From Arthrobacter crystallopoietes (GTDB taxonomy: Bacteria > Actinomycetota > Actinomycetes > Actinomycetales > Micrococcaceae), in NCBI RefSeq assembly GCF_002849715.1, contig NZ_CP018863.1:372001-436000 (forward strand): 64,000 nucleotides of DNA, written 5' to 3'. Of the stretch, positions 44,903 through 54,082 are shown piece after piece (the first letter of the stretch is position 1; each line of letters starts with the position of its first letter). The notes beneath the pieces were generated by a model that saw only the letters and a program-made list of their open reading frames with translations, had not been told where the DNA came from and made no database searches. A program made the position numbers and the translations under genes.

Positions 44903-45277
44903 CTAAAACCCGCGATCTATGCGGGACGCCAGCTGGGTAATGAAGCCATCAGCCTGGCGCTGCGTCACCATCCCCCAGGCAACGGCTTGGTCCATCTCGG
45001 CACGCAGTCCCGCCAACCGCGACTCACGTTCGGCATCCTGCCGGCCGCCAGTGATCCGGGCTTCAGCAGGCTGCTTCACCGGCAGATCGGATTCCCGCCG
45101 GATGAACGTGCCGGTTCCGGCCACGGCGAGATGGGAATGGACGGCATTCGCCGTTGATGAACTTGCCGCCGCCGGTCCGGAACCGATGACCGTCAGCGTA
45201 GCCACCGTTGCGGCCGTGAGGAATGAGCCGGCAGCCACCCTCATCGAACGGACAAGATACCGCTGGCGGCTGGACAT
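44903..45277 (-). CDS. Secreted uncharacterised protein
   Basis: A 124-residue exported protein. It has a basic N terminus (MSSRQRYLVRSMR), a hydrophobic stretch (about residues 15-32) and a likely signal-peptidase site after AAA in SGPAAASSS. The mature part is short and polar, with a C-terminal helical motif (AERESRLAGLRAEMDQAVAWG, quoted in part) and MVTQRQADGFITQLASRIDRGF. ATG 45277 is chosen over a codon at 45313 because GAGGAG lies about 10 nt upstream. Function unknown. Confidence 0.6.
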   Translation of the reverse strand: MSSRQRYLVRSMRVAAGSFLTAATVATLTVIGSGPAAASSSTANAVHSHLAVAGTGTFIRRESDLPVKQPAEARITGGRQDAERESRLAGLRAEMDQAVAWGMVTQRQADGFITQLASRIDRGF

Positions 45278-45447
45278 CGGCTGTCTCCTCAAATGGTTCC
45301 CTTGGTGAATCAATTATTCGAGTCTTTCGCCGGAAGATGTACAGGGACTGAGGGCAACCTGAGTAAGGGCTGTGAACATACCCGCCGGGCCTGCGGACAG
45401 ACAGTAGGCTAGTGGCAGAGCACCTTTCCCACACTCAAGGAGGAACC

Positions 45448-45939
45448 ATGGCCAGTGAGTCATCATTCGACGTCGTCAGCAAGGTAGACACCCAGGAAGT
45501 TGCCAACGCCCTCAACCAGGCGCAGAAGGAGATCGCGCAGCGGTATGACTTCAAGGGCGTCGGCGCAGAGGTGGACTTCAGCGGCGAGAAGATCCTGATG
45601 AAGGCCAACTCCGAGGAACGGGTCAAGGCCGTTCTGGATGTCCTCCAGTCCAAGCTGGTCAAGCGCGGCATCTCGCTGAAGTCCCTCGACGCCGGCGAGC
45701 CGTACGCTTCCGGCAAGGAGTACCGGATCGAGGCCTCGATTAAGGAGGGCATCGCCCAGGATCAGGCCAAGAAGATCTCCAAGCTCATCCGGGATGAAGG
45801 CCCCAAGGGAGTGAAGGCCCAGATCCAGGGCGATGAGCTGCGTGTGAGCTCCAAGTCGCGGGACGACCTGCAGTCAGTTATGGGGATGCTGAAGTCAGCT
45901 GACCTGGACGTAGATCTCCAGTTCATCAACTACCGCTGA
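45448..45939 (+). CDS. yajQ: YajQ-family nucleotide-binding protein
   Basis: A 163-residue two-domain RNA-recognition-like protein of the YajQ (UPF0234) family. Members bind cyclic di-GMP, GTP or tRNA; here only the family is certain. Characteristic stretches are [20 protein letters not shown] at the N terminus, [10 protein letters not shown], and [23 protein letters not shown] in the C-terminal half (quoted in part). AGGAGG is 5 nt from ATG 45448. Monocistronic, ending at a hairpin. Confidence 0.93.
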   Translation: MASESSFDVVSKVDTQEVANALNQAQKEIAQRYDFKGVGAEVDFSGEKILMKANSEERVKAVLDVLQSKLVKRGISLKSLDAGEPYASGKEYRIEASIKEGIAQDQAKKISKLIRDEGPKGVKAQIQGDELRVSSKSRDDLQSVMGMLKSADLDVDLQFINYR

Positions 45940-45947
45940 AACCTCCA

Positions 45948-45977
45948 GGCGCGGCAGCAGTGTCCCGCTGCCGCGCC
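45948..45977. terminator. Hairpin terminator after yajQ
   Basis: An 11-bp GC-rich stem (45948-45958 with 45967-45977) with 8-nt loop, between two convergent genes. It may serve both. Confidence 0.6.
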
Positions 45978-46003
45978 AAATCCGCCCAGCCCGGCTTGAA
46001 CGC

Positions 46004-46678
46004 TTACGGCTCTTCCCGTGCGGGAACCGGATCACCCGTCGGCCCGTCGGCCAGCGTATCCGCCAGCTCGGCTCCGCCCACGGCCTGGCCCATCCAGGTC
46101 AGTGCCCTCCAGCCGGTGGCCAGGCTGCCCTCAAGGACAACCACGCCGGTGTTGCTAAGAATCTGACGCGCCACGAACGGCACGCTCAGGTTTCCGGCCC
46201 TCGCTCCGGCCCAACTACGGATCATGGCACCGTGGCTGAAAATGGCGGCAGTTGCCAGCCCTGCGGCCTCGGCCTCGGCGACTACCTCTTCGAAGCGGCC
46301 GAACGTCTCGTGGCCGTCCGGCCCACCCGGCATCCGCCGGTCCAGATCTCCGCCGGACCAGGCGAAGACAGTAGTCATGTAGCTGCGCACGGATTCAGCG
46401 TCGCCGAGCATCTCGAGCTGTCCGGCCGAGATTTCCTTCACGCCGTCGCGAATTTCAACGTCCAGCTGCATCCCGGTGGCAAGCGGCGAGGCGGTCAGCT
46501 GGGTTCGGATCGCGGTTGAGGCGAACAGTGCGTCGATCGGCTCGCCGTCGAGGGCTTTTGGCAGTGCACGGGCCTGCTTGTGGCCCAGCTTGGTCAGCTC
46601 CGGTCCGGGAACGGCAGTGTCCAGCAGGCCTTTGATATTCGACGGCGTTTGGCCATGGCGGATCAGCAGCAGGCGCAT
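46004..46678 (-). CDS. Histidine phosphatase family protein
   Basis: A 224-residue phosphoglycerate-mutase-like phosphatase. The phosphohistidine motif is LIRHGQTPSN (His at about residue 8), the following arginine-rich SSTAIRTQLTA-type site (FASTAIRTQLTA) marks the phosphate pocket, and the second catalytic histidine is in IFSHGAMIRSWAG. Substrate unknown. It lies 12 bp downstream of htpX on the same strand and is probably cotranscribed with it. Confidence 0.85.
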   Translation of the reverse strand: MRLLLIRHGQTPSNIKGLLDTAVPGPELTKLGHKQARALPKALDGEPIDALFASTAIRTQLTASPLATGMQLDVEIRDGVKEISAGQLEMLGDAESVRSYMTTVFAWSGGDLDRRMPGGPDGHETFGRFEEVVAEAEAAGLATAAIFSHGAMIRSWAGARAGNLSVPFVARQILSNTGVVVLEGSLATGWRALTWMGQAVGGAELADTLADGPTGDPVPAREEP

Positions 46679-46690
46679 CTGGTCCGCTCC

Positions 46691-47557
46691 TTAGCCAAGG
46701 GTCCGGCCCGCCATACGTTCCAGCCGGGCCACCCGGTCGTCCATCGGCGGATGGGTGCTGAACATCTTCTTGAGCCCGCCGCCGCGGAACGGGTTGGCAA
46801 TCATGAGGTGGCTGGTGTTGACCAGTTTCTGGTCCTGGGGCAAAGGCGCCTGCTGCGTGCCGTACTGTAGTTTGCGCAGCGCCGAAGCCAGCGCCAGCGG
46901 ATCGTCGGTCAGCTGCGCACCGTCCTCGTCGGCGTCGTATTCCCTGGTCCGGCTGATGGACATCTGGATCAGCATGGCGGCAACCGGCGCCAGCAGCGAC
47001 ATGGCGAGCAGCGCGATGGGGTTGGCGTTGCGGTCCCGGCCGTCGAAGAACAGCATGAACTGGGCGACCGACGTAATGACACCGGCTACGGCGGCTGCCA
47101 CCGAGGACGTGAGGATGTCGCGGTTGTAGACGTGCATCAGCTCGTGGCCGAGCACCCCGCGCAGCTCGCGCTCGGTGAGCAGGCGGAGGATGCCCTCGGT
47201 GCAGCAGACCGCCGAGTTCTGCGGATTGCGGCCGGTGGCGAAGGCGTTCGGCGCCTGCGTAGGCGAGACGTAAAGCCGCGGCATCGGCTGGTTGGCGCGG
47301 GTGGAAAGCTCGCGGACAATCCGGTACATCTGAGGCTGCTGCTGCTCAGTCACCGGGTACGCGTGCATGGCGCGGATGGCGAGCTTGTCGCTGTTCCAGT
47401 AGCTGTACGCCGTGGTGCCGACACCGATCAGGGCCATAATCCAGATCCAGCTGCTGCTGCCCGTGCCGCTGGCCAGCAGGGCACCGATGCCCAGCAGGAT
47501 CGCAAACAGAACGCCGAGCAAGCCGGCTGTCTTCAAACCGTTGAAATGATTGTGCAC
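46691..47557 (-). CDS. htpX: Membrane zinc metalloprotease HtpX
   Basis: A 288-residue membrane protease for quality control of damaged membrane proteins. Two N-terminal helices (about residues 8-55) precede the catalytic HELMH in VLGHELMHVYNRD; the third zinc ligand is the Glu in SRTREYDADEDGAQL. Another pair of helices lies between (about 150-195). GTG 47557 is chosen: the longer frame has no ribosome-binding site, while GAAGGAG lies upstream of the GTG at 11 nt, and the resulting length is that of the family. Cotranscribed with the histidine phosphatase. Confidence 0.92.
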   Translation of the reverse strand: MHNHFNGLKTAGLLGVLFAILLGIGALLASGTGSSSWIWIMALIGVGTTAYSYWNSDKLAIRAMHAYPVTEQQQPQMYRIVRELSTRANQPMPRLYVSPTQAPNAFATGRNPQNSAVCCTEGILRLLTERELRGVLGHELMHVYNRDILTSSVAAAVAGVITSVAQFMLFFDGRDRNANPIALLAMSLLAPVAAMLIQMSISRTREYDADEDGAQLTDDPLALASALRKLQYGTQQAPLPQDQKLVNTSHLMIANPFRGGGLKKMFSTHPPMDDRVARLERMAGRTLG

Positions 47558-47662
47558 CGCGTCAGGTCTCCTTCTACGCCGGCCGTCGGTGACCAGCGTG
47601 GCACGCCCGGCCATCTTCTGACCAGGCACTCCATATAACGTACAGTGGCGGCGCCGTGTTCC

Positions 47663-48943
47663 TTACGGCTCCGGGTTCCTATCGTCATAGCGGGCAAAGC
47701 GCGGCTGCCATTTATGCAGCAGCCAGACCGCCACGATGCACCCCGCTCCCCCGGCGACGGCGGCGAACCCCTCGCCCAGCCACTCCCCGTTTCCGCCGGC
47801 CACCGCATCCCCGAGCCGCGGCCCGCCGGCAACGACAACGATGAAGATGCCCTGGAGCCGGCCGCGCATGGCGTCCGGCGTCGCCGATTGCAGGATGGTG
47901 TTGCGGAACACGCCGCTGACGGTATCTGCCGCCCCGGCGACCATCAGGCAGGCCACCGCCGGAACCAGCCAGGTGCTGATGCTTCCATCCGCCGCCGCTT
48001 CGGCCCTGCCGGCAAGAACGACGACGATGCCAAAGGCCGAGACCGCGGCTCCCCAGACCGCCACGCACCACAGCACGGCCAACCCCTGCCGGCGGATCTG
48101 GCCCAAGGGCCCGGAGAAGAGGGCCGCGAGAAAGGCACCCGCAGCAACTGCTGCCAGCAGGATGCCCGCCGTCGCTTCCCCGCCGCCGATGACCAATGCT
48201 CCAATGGCCGGCATCAGGGCGCGGGGCTGCGCCAGGACCATGGCCGCCATGTCCACCAGGAAGGTCATGCGGATGTTGGGCCGGGTGCGCAGGAACTGCA
48301 AACCCTCGAGGACGGACCGGAGGCCGGCCTTGCGGACTTCGCCCTCCGGCGGGATCGGCGGCAGCCGGAACACGGCCCAGATGGCGGCGGTAAACGTGAC
48401 GACGTCGATGGTGTAGGTCCAGCCGAACCCGACGTTGGCCACGAGCACACCGGCGAGCAGCGGGCCGATGGTCATACCCAGTCCGAAGGTCATCATGGTC
48501 AGGGCATTGGCAGCAGGAAGGATTTCCCGCCGGACCAGTCGGGGCACAATGGCGCTGCGGGCCGGCTGGTTGAGGCCGGCGGCGGCGGAATGGATGGCAA
48601 TCAGGACGTAGAGCAGCCAGACCTGCCCCAGCCCGGACCAGGCATGCAGCGCGAACAGCCCGGCACAGGCCCAGAGCACCAGGCCGGAGTAGAGGGCGAC
48701 CTTCCGGCGGTCGTGTGCGTCCACCACCGAGCCGCCGTATAGTCCCGCCAGTACCAGCGGGACCAGTCCGACGATGCCGATGGCGCCGACCGCGAGGGTC
48801 GACTGCGTGAGCTGGTAGACCTCGAGGCTGACCGCCACGAGCGTGAGCTGGGCTCCGATCGAGGACAACGAGGTCCCGATCCACATCCGCCGAAAGTCCA
48901 GGCTCTCCTTGAGCGGAGTGGTGTCGGCGAACAGTTTGGGCAT
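47663..48943 (-). CDS. MFS exporter, EntS-like
   Basis: A 426-residue major facilitator with about 12 helices. It resembles EntS-type efflux proteins (PKLFADTTPLKESLDFRRMW at the N terminus; VVDAHDRRKVALYSGLVL as the MFS loop-2-3 motif; LPAANALTMMTFGLGMTIGP). EntS exports siderophores, but there are no siderophore genes here, so the substrate is unknown. TAGAAT 7 nt before ATG 48943 overlaps the stop codon of the preceding gene, so it has its own leaderless promoter. Confidence 0.85.
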   Translation of the reverse strand: MPKLFADTTPLKESLDFRRMWIGTSLSSIGAQLTLVAVSLEVYQLTQSTLAVGAIGIVGLVPLVLAGLYGGSVVDAHDRRKVALYSGLVLWACAGLFALHAWSGLGQVWLLYVLIAIHSAAAGLNQPARSAIVPRLVRREILPAANALTMMTFGLGMTIGPLLAGVLVANVGFGWTYTIDVVTFTAAIWAVFRLPPIPPEGEVRKAGLRSVLEGLQFLRTRPNIRMTFLVDMAAMVLAQPRALMPAIGALVIGGGEATAGILLAAVAAGAFLAALFSGPLGQIRRQGLAVLWCVAVWGAAVSAFGIVVVLAGRAEAAADGSISTWLVPAVACLMVAGAADTVSGVFRNTILQSATPDAMRGRLQGIFIVVVAGGPRLGDAVAGGNGEWLGEGFAAVAGGAGCIVAVWLLHKWQPRFARYDDRNPEP

Positions 48944-48950
48944 GGACGAG

Positions 48951-48956
48951 ATTCTA
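48951..48956 (-). promoter_or_regulatory. -10 hexamer for the MFS gene, overlapping an upstream stop codon
   Basis: TAGAAT (minus strand) ends 7 nt before ATG 48943. Its first three bases are the TAG stop of the upstream hydrolase gene. Confidence 0.55.
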
Positions 48957-49676
48957 GTTGCCGGAAGCACCTTTCCCTGACAGCACGCTGCGGATCACCT
49001 CGAGCACCTTTGAGTCGCCGATGATACGGAAGTGGCCCATCAGGTCCAGCTCGATGTTCTCCGCGCCCGGTAGTTCGCTGCCGCCGGGGATGTGGGGGTC
49101 AAAGGTGCTGTAGACAGAGGTGATCCGGTGGTTCACGGACAGTTCGGCGGCGAGGGAACGCAGGGCGCTGTTGCTGGGCGAGAAGGCCCTGATGCTGGGA
49201 ACAAGGAAGAAGCGGGCGTAGACGGAACCGGAAAACGGAGTGTTGATGGCAACCATGCGGGCAATGCGTCCGGCGGCGCCCGGTATGGTCATGGCGTACT
49301 TGCCGATGAGCCCGCCTTTGCTGTGGGCCACTATGGTCACGTTCTGCAGGTCTGCCGCCGCCAGATAGGTGCTGACGAGTTCAGCCATCCTGGCCACGGT
49401 GCCTCGGTTGTATCCGAGCGGCTCCACCACGTGGACCGGATGCCCCGCCTGGCTCAAGTCCTCGGCGATGGGCTTGAGGAACTGCCATTTTTCGTAAATG
49501 CCCGGGATGAGCAGCACCGGCTGGTCCTTCCGCCCCGCTGCCTGTAGATAAGGCGCCGGATCATCCCGGAACAGGAAGCCGTGTACCTGCCAATAAGCCA
49601 CATAGGCATAGTCCTGCAGCCATGCCCAGCCGCGGCGGAGCGTCATTCCAATGCCTCGGCCCCGGCCGCCGCTCAT
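48954..49676 (-). CDS. Alpha/beta hydrolase, lipase-like
   Basis: A 240-residue hydrolase. The oxyanion-side VLLIPGIYEKW and the nucleophile elbow VAHSKGGLIGKY (Ser about residue 114) are visible; an acid and a histidine follow, the latter probably in DLMGHFRII near the C terminus. It resembles esterase/lipase LipA-like proteins. ATG 49676 overlaps the previous stop as ATGA, so the two hydrolase genes are coupled. The longer upstream reading frame lies inside the other gene. Confidence 0.78.
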   Translation of the reverse strand: MSGGRGRGIGMTLRRGWAWLQDYAYVAYWQVHGFLFRDDPAPYLQAAGRKDQPVLLIPGIYEKWQFLKPIAEDLSQAGHPVHVVEPLGYNRGTVARMAELVSTYLAAADLQNVTIVAHSKGGLIGKYAMTIPGAAGRIARMVAINTPFSGSVYARFFLVPSIRAFSPSNSALRSLAAELSVNHRITSVYSTFDPHIPGGSELPGAENIELDLMGHFRIIGDSKVLEVIRSVLSGKGASGN

Positions 49677-50416
49677 GCTCGTGCCGCCAATTCCAGGCAG
49701 TAGGAAGCGACAGTCCTGGGCCGGCGGAACATCGCCACGTGGGCCTCGCCCCGGATTTCCGCAATCCGCGCGCCGGGGCATGCCCGCCCAAGTTCAGCAA
49801 CCCACTCGCGCGGCGCGATCGGGTCGCGTTCACCGCGCAGGACCAGCGTGGGCACGTCAATCTGGGCCACTGTTTCCTCCAGCCGGTGCCCGACCATTTC
49901 AGGGACGGTGGTTAGGTACCAACGCTTGCTCGACCGCGCATAGTCGCTCAGCACCACGAAATTGACCTGGGGCGGTTCCCTCAGCGTGTCCTGGAACAGC
50001 CGCCACCCTTGCTGAAGGGCGCTGCGCTCCTTCCGGTTCGTCGTAGGCCCCAGCAGCACCAAGGCGCGGGTCAGTTCGGGATGGGAGACGGTCATTTCCG
50101 CGGTGATCTGGCAACCCATCGAATGCCCTACAAGCACCGCCGGGCCAATTCCAGCAGAATTCAGCGCGCCCCGCACTAGCCGTGCGAAGTCCGGCATCGA
50201 CAGCGCCTGTCGTGGAGCGCGGGTACCGCCGAATCCGGGCAGCTCAACAGAATGCACGGCGCCGTAGGCAGCCAGTTCGCGGGCCAGCGGGGCAAAATAG
50301 CGCGGCGAGACACCGATGCCGGGCACCAGTACGAAGGTTTCCGGCCCGCTCCCCCGGGTCAGAATTTTGAATTCCCGGCCTTCTACCTCCACCGTGAACT
50401 CCTGGGCTGGAAACAT
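49673..50416 (-). CDS. Alpha/beta hydrolase
   Basis: A 247-residue single-domain hydrolase. The catalytic serine is in GHSMGCQ (about residue 98), the aspartate in RGERDPIAP (about 196), and the histidine in EAHVAMFRRP (about 223). The typical LVPGIGVSPRY oxyanion motif is near the N terminus. Substrate unknown; it could be an ester or C-C hydrolase. It overlaps the second hydrolase by 4 bp. Divergent from the Fur-type regulator gene. Confidence 0.82.
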   Translation of the reverse strand: MFPAQEFTVEVEGREFKILTRGSGPETFVLVPGIGVSPRYFAPLARELAAYGAVHSVELPGFGGTRAPRQALSMPDFARLVRGALNSAGIGPAVLVGHSMGCQITAEMTVSHPELTRALVLLGPTTNRKERSALQQGWRLFQDTLREPPQVNFVVLSDYARSSKRWYLTTVPEMVGHRLEETVAQIDVPTLVLRGERDPIAPREWVAELGRACPGARIAEIRGEAHVAMFRRPRTVASYCLELAARA

Positions 50417-50546
50417 AAAGTGCGCACCTCCTCACGTGAATGTCATCGTAGGCTACGAGGCGGCGCCTGCGGACGATGAGGGACTTTTGGTGCGTCAATA
50501 GAAGCGGCCAGCTCTCCGGTGACGCCCGACACGCCCGGAGCGATTC

Positions 50547-50569
50547 TTTTCTGGACTCATTCCAGAAAA
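50547..50569. promoter_or_regulatory. Perfect inverted repeat, candidate Fur-family operator
   Basis: TTTTCTGGA (50547-50555) and TCCAGAAAA (50561-50569) are perfect complements separated by 5 bp. It lies 19 bp before the start of the Fur-type gene, inside its probable promoter, so autoregulation and control of the catalase gene are likely. Confidence 0.65.
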
Positions 50570-50587
50570 CATGAAAGTATCGGTGCC

Positions 50588-51046
50588 ATGGTCGATATGA
50601 GGGAGCCGGAGGACTTGCTGCGTGAAGCCATGCTTCGCGTGACCCGTCCACGGACTGCAGTGCTGGAGGCCGTCCGTGCCCACCCGCACGCCGATGCCGA
50701 CACCATCACCGGTGTGGTGAAGGCCGAACTCGGCACTGTCTCGAAGCAAGCCGTCTATGACGTGCTCGCAGCGCTGACCGATGCCAGGCTGGTGCGCCGG
50801 ATCGTGCCGTCAGGTTCACCGGCCCGCTTCGAGGCCCGGGTTGGCGACAACCACCACCACCTGGTGTGCCGGTCCTGCGGAGGGATCGAAGACGTGGACT
50901 GCGCCGTTGGCGCCGCACCGTGTCTCTCGGCCTCCGATGACCACGGCTTCACGATTGATGAAGCCGAGGTCACGTACTGGGGCATCTGTCCGGCCTGCAC
51001 TGCCAAAAAAGACCTTCACAATGGAAGATCCGACAAGGAGCAATAG
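50588..51046 (+). CDS. Fur-family peroxide/iron regulator (CatR/FurA type)
   Basis: A 152-residue metal-dependent repressor. A winged helix (about residues 8-80, [11 protein letters not shown]) is followed by metal ligands: [17 protein letters not shown] (about 95-111) and the second CxxC in WGICPAC near the C terminus. The pairs C-x-x-C (CRSC and CPAC) form the structural zinc site. Its place 5 bp upstream of catalase points to a peroxide-sensing FurA/CatR role. The inverted repeat at 50547-50569 is the proposed operator. The start is ATG 50588 or ATG 50597. Confidence 0.88.
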   Translation: MVDMREPEDLLREAMLRVTRPRTAVLEAVRAHPHADADTITGVVKAELGTVSKQAVYDVLAALTDARLVRRIVPSGSPARFEARVGDNHHHLVCRSCGGIEDVDCAVGAAPCLSASDDHGFTIDEAEVTYWGICPACTAKKDLHNGRSDKEQ

Positions 51047-51051
51047 AACAC

Positions 51052-52551
<1,500 letters not shown>

Positions 52552-52560
52552 GGGCCAAAG

Positions 52561-52600
52561 AAATGCCCGGGACCAGCCATGCGGCTGGTCCCGGGCATTT
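52561..52600. terminator. Terminator shared by katA and the ankyrin gene
   Basis: A perfect 18-bp stem (52561-52578 with 52583-52600) with a 4-nt loop, between two convergent genes. T-rich sequence follows on the plus side. Confidence 0.85.
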
Positions 52601-52601
52601 T

Positions 52602-52991
52602 CTATTTCTCCAGCAGGTGTTCCCGGCCGAACATCTTGGCTGCGTCGCGCGCGGTCGGGGTGCCGGCATCGAGATCGGCACCGGCGGCCAGAAGCTTGGT
52701 CACTACGGCGTCTTCGCCCTTGAACAGTGCCCCGGCGATCGGCGACTGGTCGCGGACATTCCGGATGTCGGGATTGGCTCCGCGTTCGAGTAACATCGCC
52801 ACCGTCTCTTCCTGCCCGTGGTAGGCAGCCAGCATCAGCAGGGTGTTGCGGTCCGAATCGAGCACGTCCACCTGCAGACCATGGTCGAGAAACTCGGCAA
52901 GTTCGCTGGTGTTGCCTTCACGGGCCAGGTCCATGGCGAGTGCTACGACCCGGCCGGCTTGTTCATCATTGAGTGGAATATTGTTCGTCAC
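52602..52991 (-). CDS. Ankyrin-repeat protein beside catalase
   Basis: A 129-residue protein with about three ankyrin repeats: the first around residues 25-55 (ELAEFLDHGLQVDVLDSDRN), a canonical second (TLLMLAAYHGQEETVAMLLERGANPDIRN, quoted in part), and a third (SPIAGALFKGEDAVVTKLLAAGADLD). It is cytoplasmic and probably binds a protein partner. In Pseudomonas the ankyrin protein AnkB supports catalase KatB; the convergent position here suggests a similar link. It is overlapped by 4 bp by the upstream TetR gene. Confidence 0.8.
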   Translation of the reverse strand: MTNNIPLNDEQAGRVVALAMDLAREGNTSELAEFLDHGLQVDVLDSDRNTLLMLAAYHGQEETVAMLLERGANPDIRNVRDQSPIAGALFKGEDAVVTKLLAAGADLDAGTPTARDAAKMFGREHLLEK

Positions 52992-53581
52992 TGCTCCAGC
53001 CTAGGGGAAGACTGAGCGTACGAGAGGTAACGATCGAGCAATCGGCGGAAGGCCGCCGTCGTTTGTTGCGTTTGGCCGGTGAGCACATGCTCGTACAGCA
53101 GGCCATGGACCCCTGCCGCAAAGAGGCGCCCTTCGACTTCTGCCGTCTCCGGGCCTAGCCCCTTGGCCCGCAGCCAGCCGGTAGCGACGTCCTGCCAGCC
53201 GCCATAGAGGTCGGCGGAGTGGTTGCCGAATGCCCCTCCCGGATCCTGCATCGCAGCTTCGAAACCGAGCCGCTGGAGCTGCCGCCCCCGAGCCGTCATC
53301 GACTGGCTCCAGAACCGGAGCATCTGCTCGCGGAACCCCTCGGGTGCCAGCTGGAGCATTTGGGCACGCGGCGGCGCCGCCAAACCGGCTTGGACCTGGG
53401 CCACGATTTCGGCAACCAACTGTTCTCTGGTACCGAAGTGATAGACGAGCATGTAACTGCTGATCCCCAGCCCTTCCGCCAAGGACCGGAAGGACAGACC
53501 AGCAAGGTTCTTGTCCTGCAAATAATCCAGAATGCCCGCCAGCAGTTGCGGCTTGCGCTGGAGATTCTGCGGTCTGGCCAT
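52988..53581 (-). CDS. TetR/AcrR-family regulator
   Basis: A 197-residue repressor with an N-terminal helix-turn-helix (about residues 10-55: GLSFRSLAEGLGISSYMLVYHFGTREQLV, quoted in part; the YHF marks the recognition helix end) and a C-terminal ligand domain. The ligand and targets are unknown. It overlaps the ankyrin gene, so the two are cotranscribed; a control of local oxidative genes is possible but not shown. Confidence 0.82.
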   Translation of the reverse strand: MARPQNLQRKPQLLAGILDYLQDKNLAGLSFRSLAEGLGISSYMLVYHFGTREQLVAEIVAQVQAGLAAPPRAQMLQLAPEGFREQMLRFWSQSMTARGRQLQRLGFEAAMQDPGGAFGNHSADLYGGWQDVATGWLRAKGLGPETAEVEGRLFAAGVHGLLYEHVLTGQTQQTTAAFRRLLDRYLSYAQSSPRLEQ

Positions 53582-53689
53582 GCCTCGTGCGCGCTCCTCG
53601 TCCTCTCATGGCATCCGGCTGGATGCTCTGCTGGACCCCAGCATAGTGCGGCACAATATGAAGTTTGATTTTCACAACTTTTTCTAGGT

Positions 53690-53742
53690 GTGCCGTCCTA
53701 AGGTAGAGAGCAATGGCTCGCATACTGGTATAGGGACGGCAC
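53690..53742 (+). ncRNA. Possible structured leader upstream of the small orphan gene
   Basis: A 9-bp perfect inverted repeat (GTGCCGTCC at 53690-53698 with GGACGGCAC at 53734-53742) with a 35-nt interior, followed at 53758-53767 by CCGGAAACGG, a GNRA-type stem-loop. Together these resemble a structured RNA leader. No riboswitch class is recognised. Confidence 0.35.
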
Positions 53743-53784
53743 GGGGGTCGGACCAGCCGGAAACGGTTAAGCCATCAACTGAGG

Positions 53785-54024
53785 ATGGGTATCGTGGCTA
53801 CAACACAGACTTGGCTGCAATGGAGCACCGCTAAGCTGACCGGCCGGCGCAGACCGGCCGAAAAAACGCGTTCGGGGCCGGGCGCCCAAGACAAAGGTCC
53901 GGAGCCGCTGATCAACAGCCTGCGGACGGTCTATCCGGAGGCGCGGATCAGCACTCCGAGCCGGAACAAGATCCGGCTCGAACTGCCCAGCGGCGACGTC
54001 CTGCGCTTCTACGTCAATCCGTAG
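53785..54024 (+). CDS. Small uncharacterised protein
   Basis: A 79-residue basic protein: an N-terminal part rich in Arg/Lys (TGRRRPAEKTRSGPGAQDKG) and a C-terminal part that could form a small beta/alpha unit (LRTVYPEARISTPSRNKIRLELPSGD, quoted in part, then VLRFYVNP). Start ATG 53785 is taken; GTG 53794 with GAGGATGGG upstream is a good alternative. It is preceded by the structured region at 53690-53767. Function unknown. Confidence 0.5.
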   Translation: MGIVATTQTWLQWSTAKLTGRRRPAEKTRSGPGAQDKGPEPLINSLRTVYPEARISTPSRNKIRLELPSGDVLRFYVNP

Positions 54025-54082
54025 CTAACGCAACTGGCCAACGTCCCGGTCGCACACTGCGTCGGCCTGACGTTCCTGGGGA

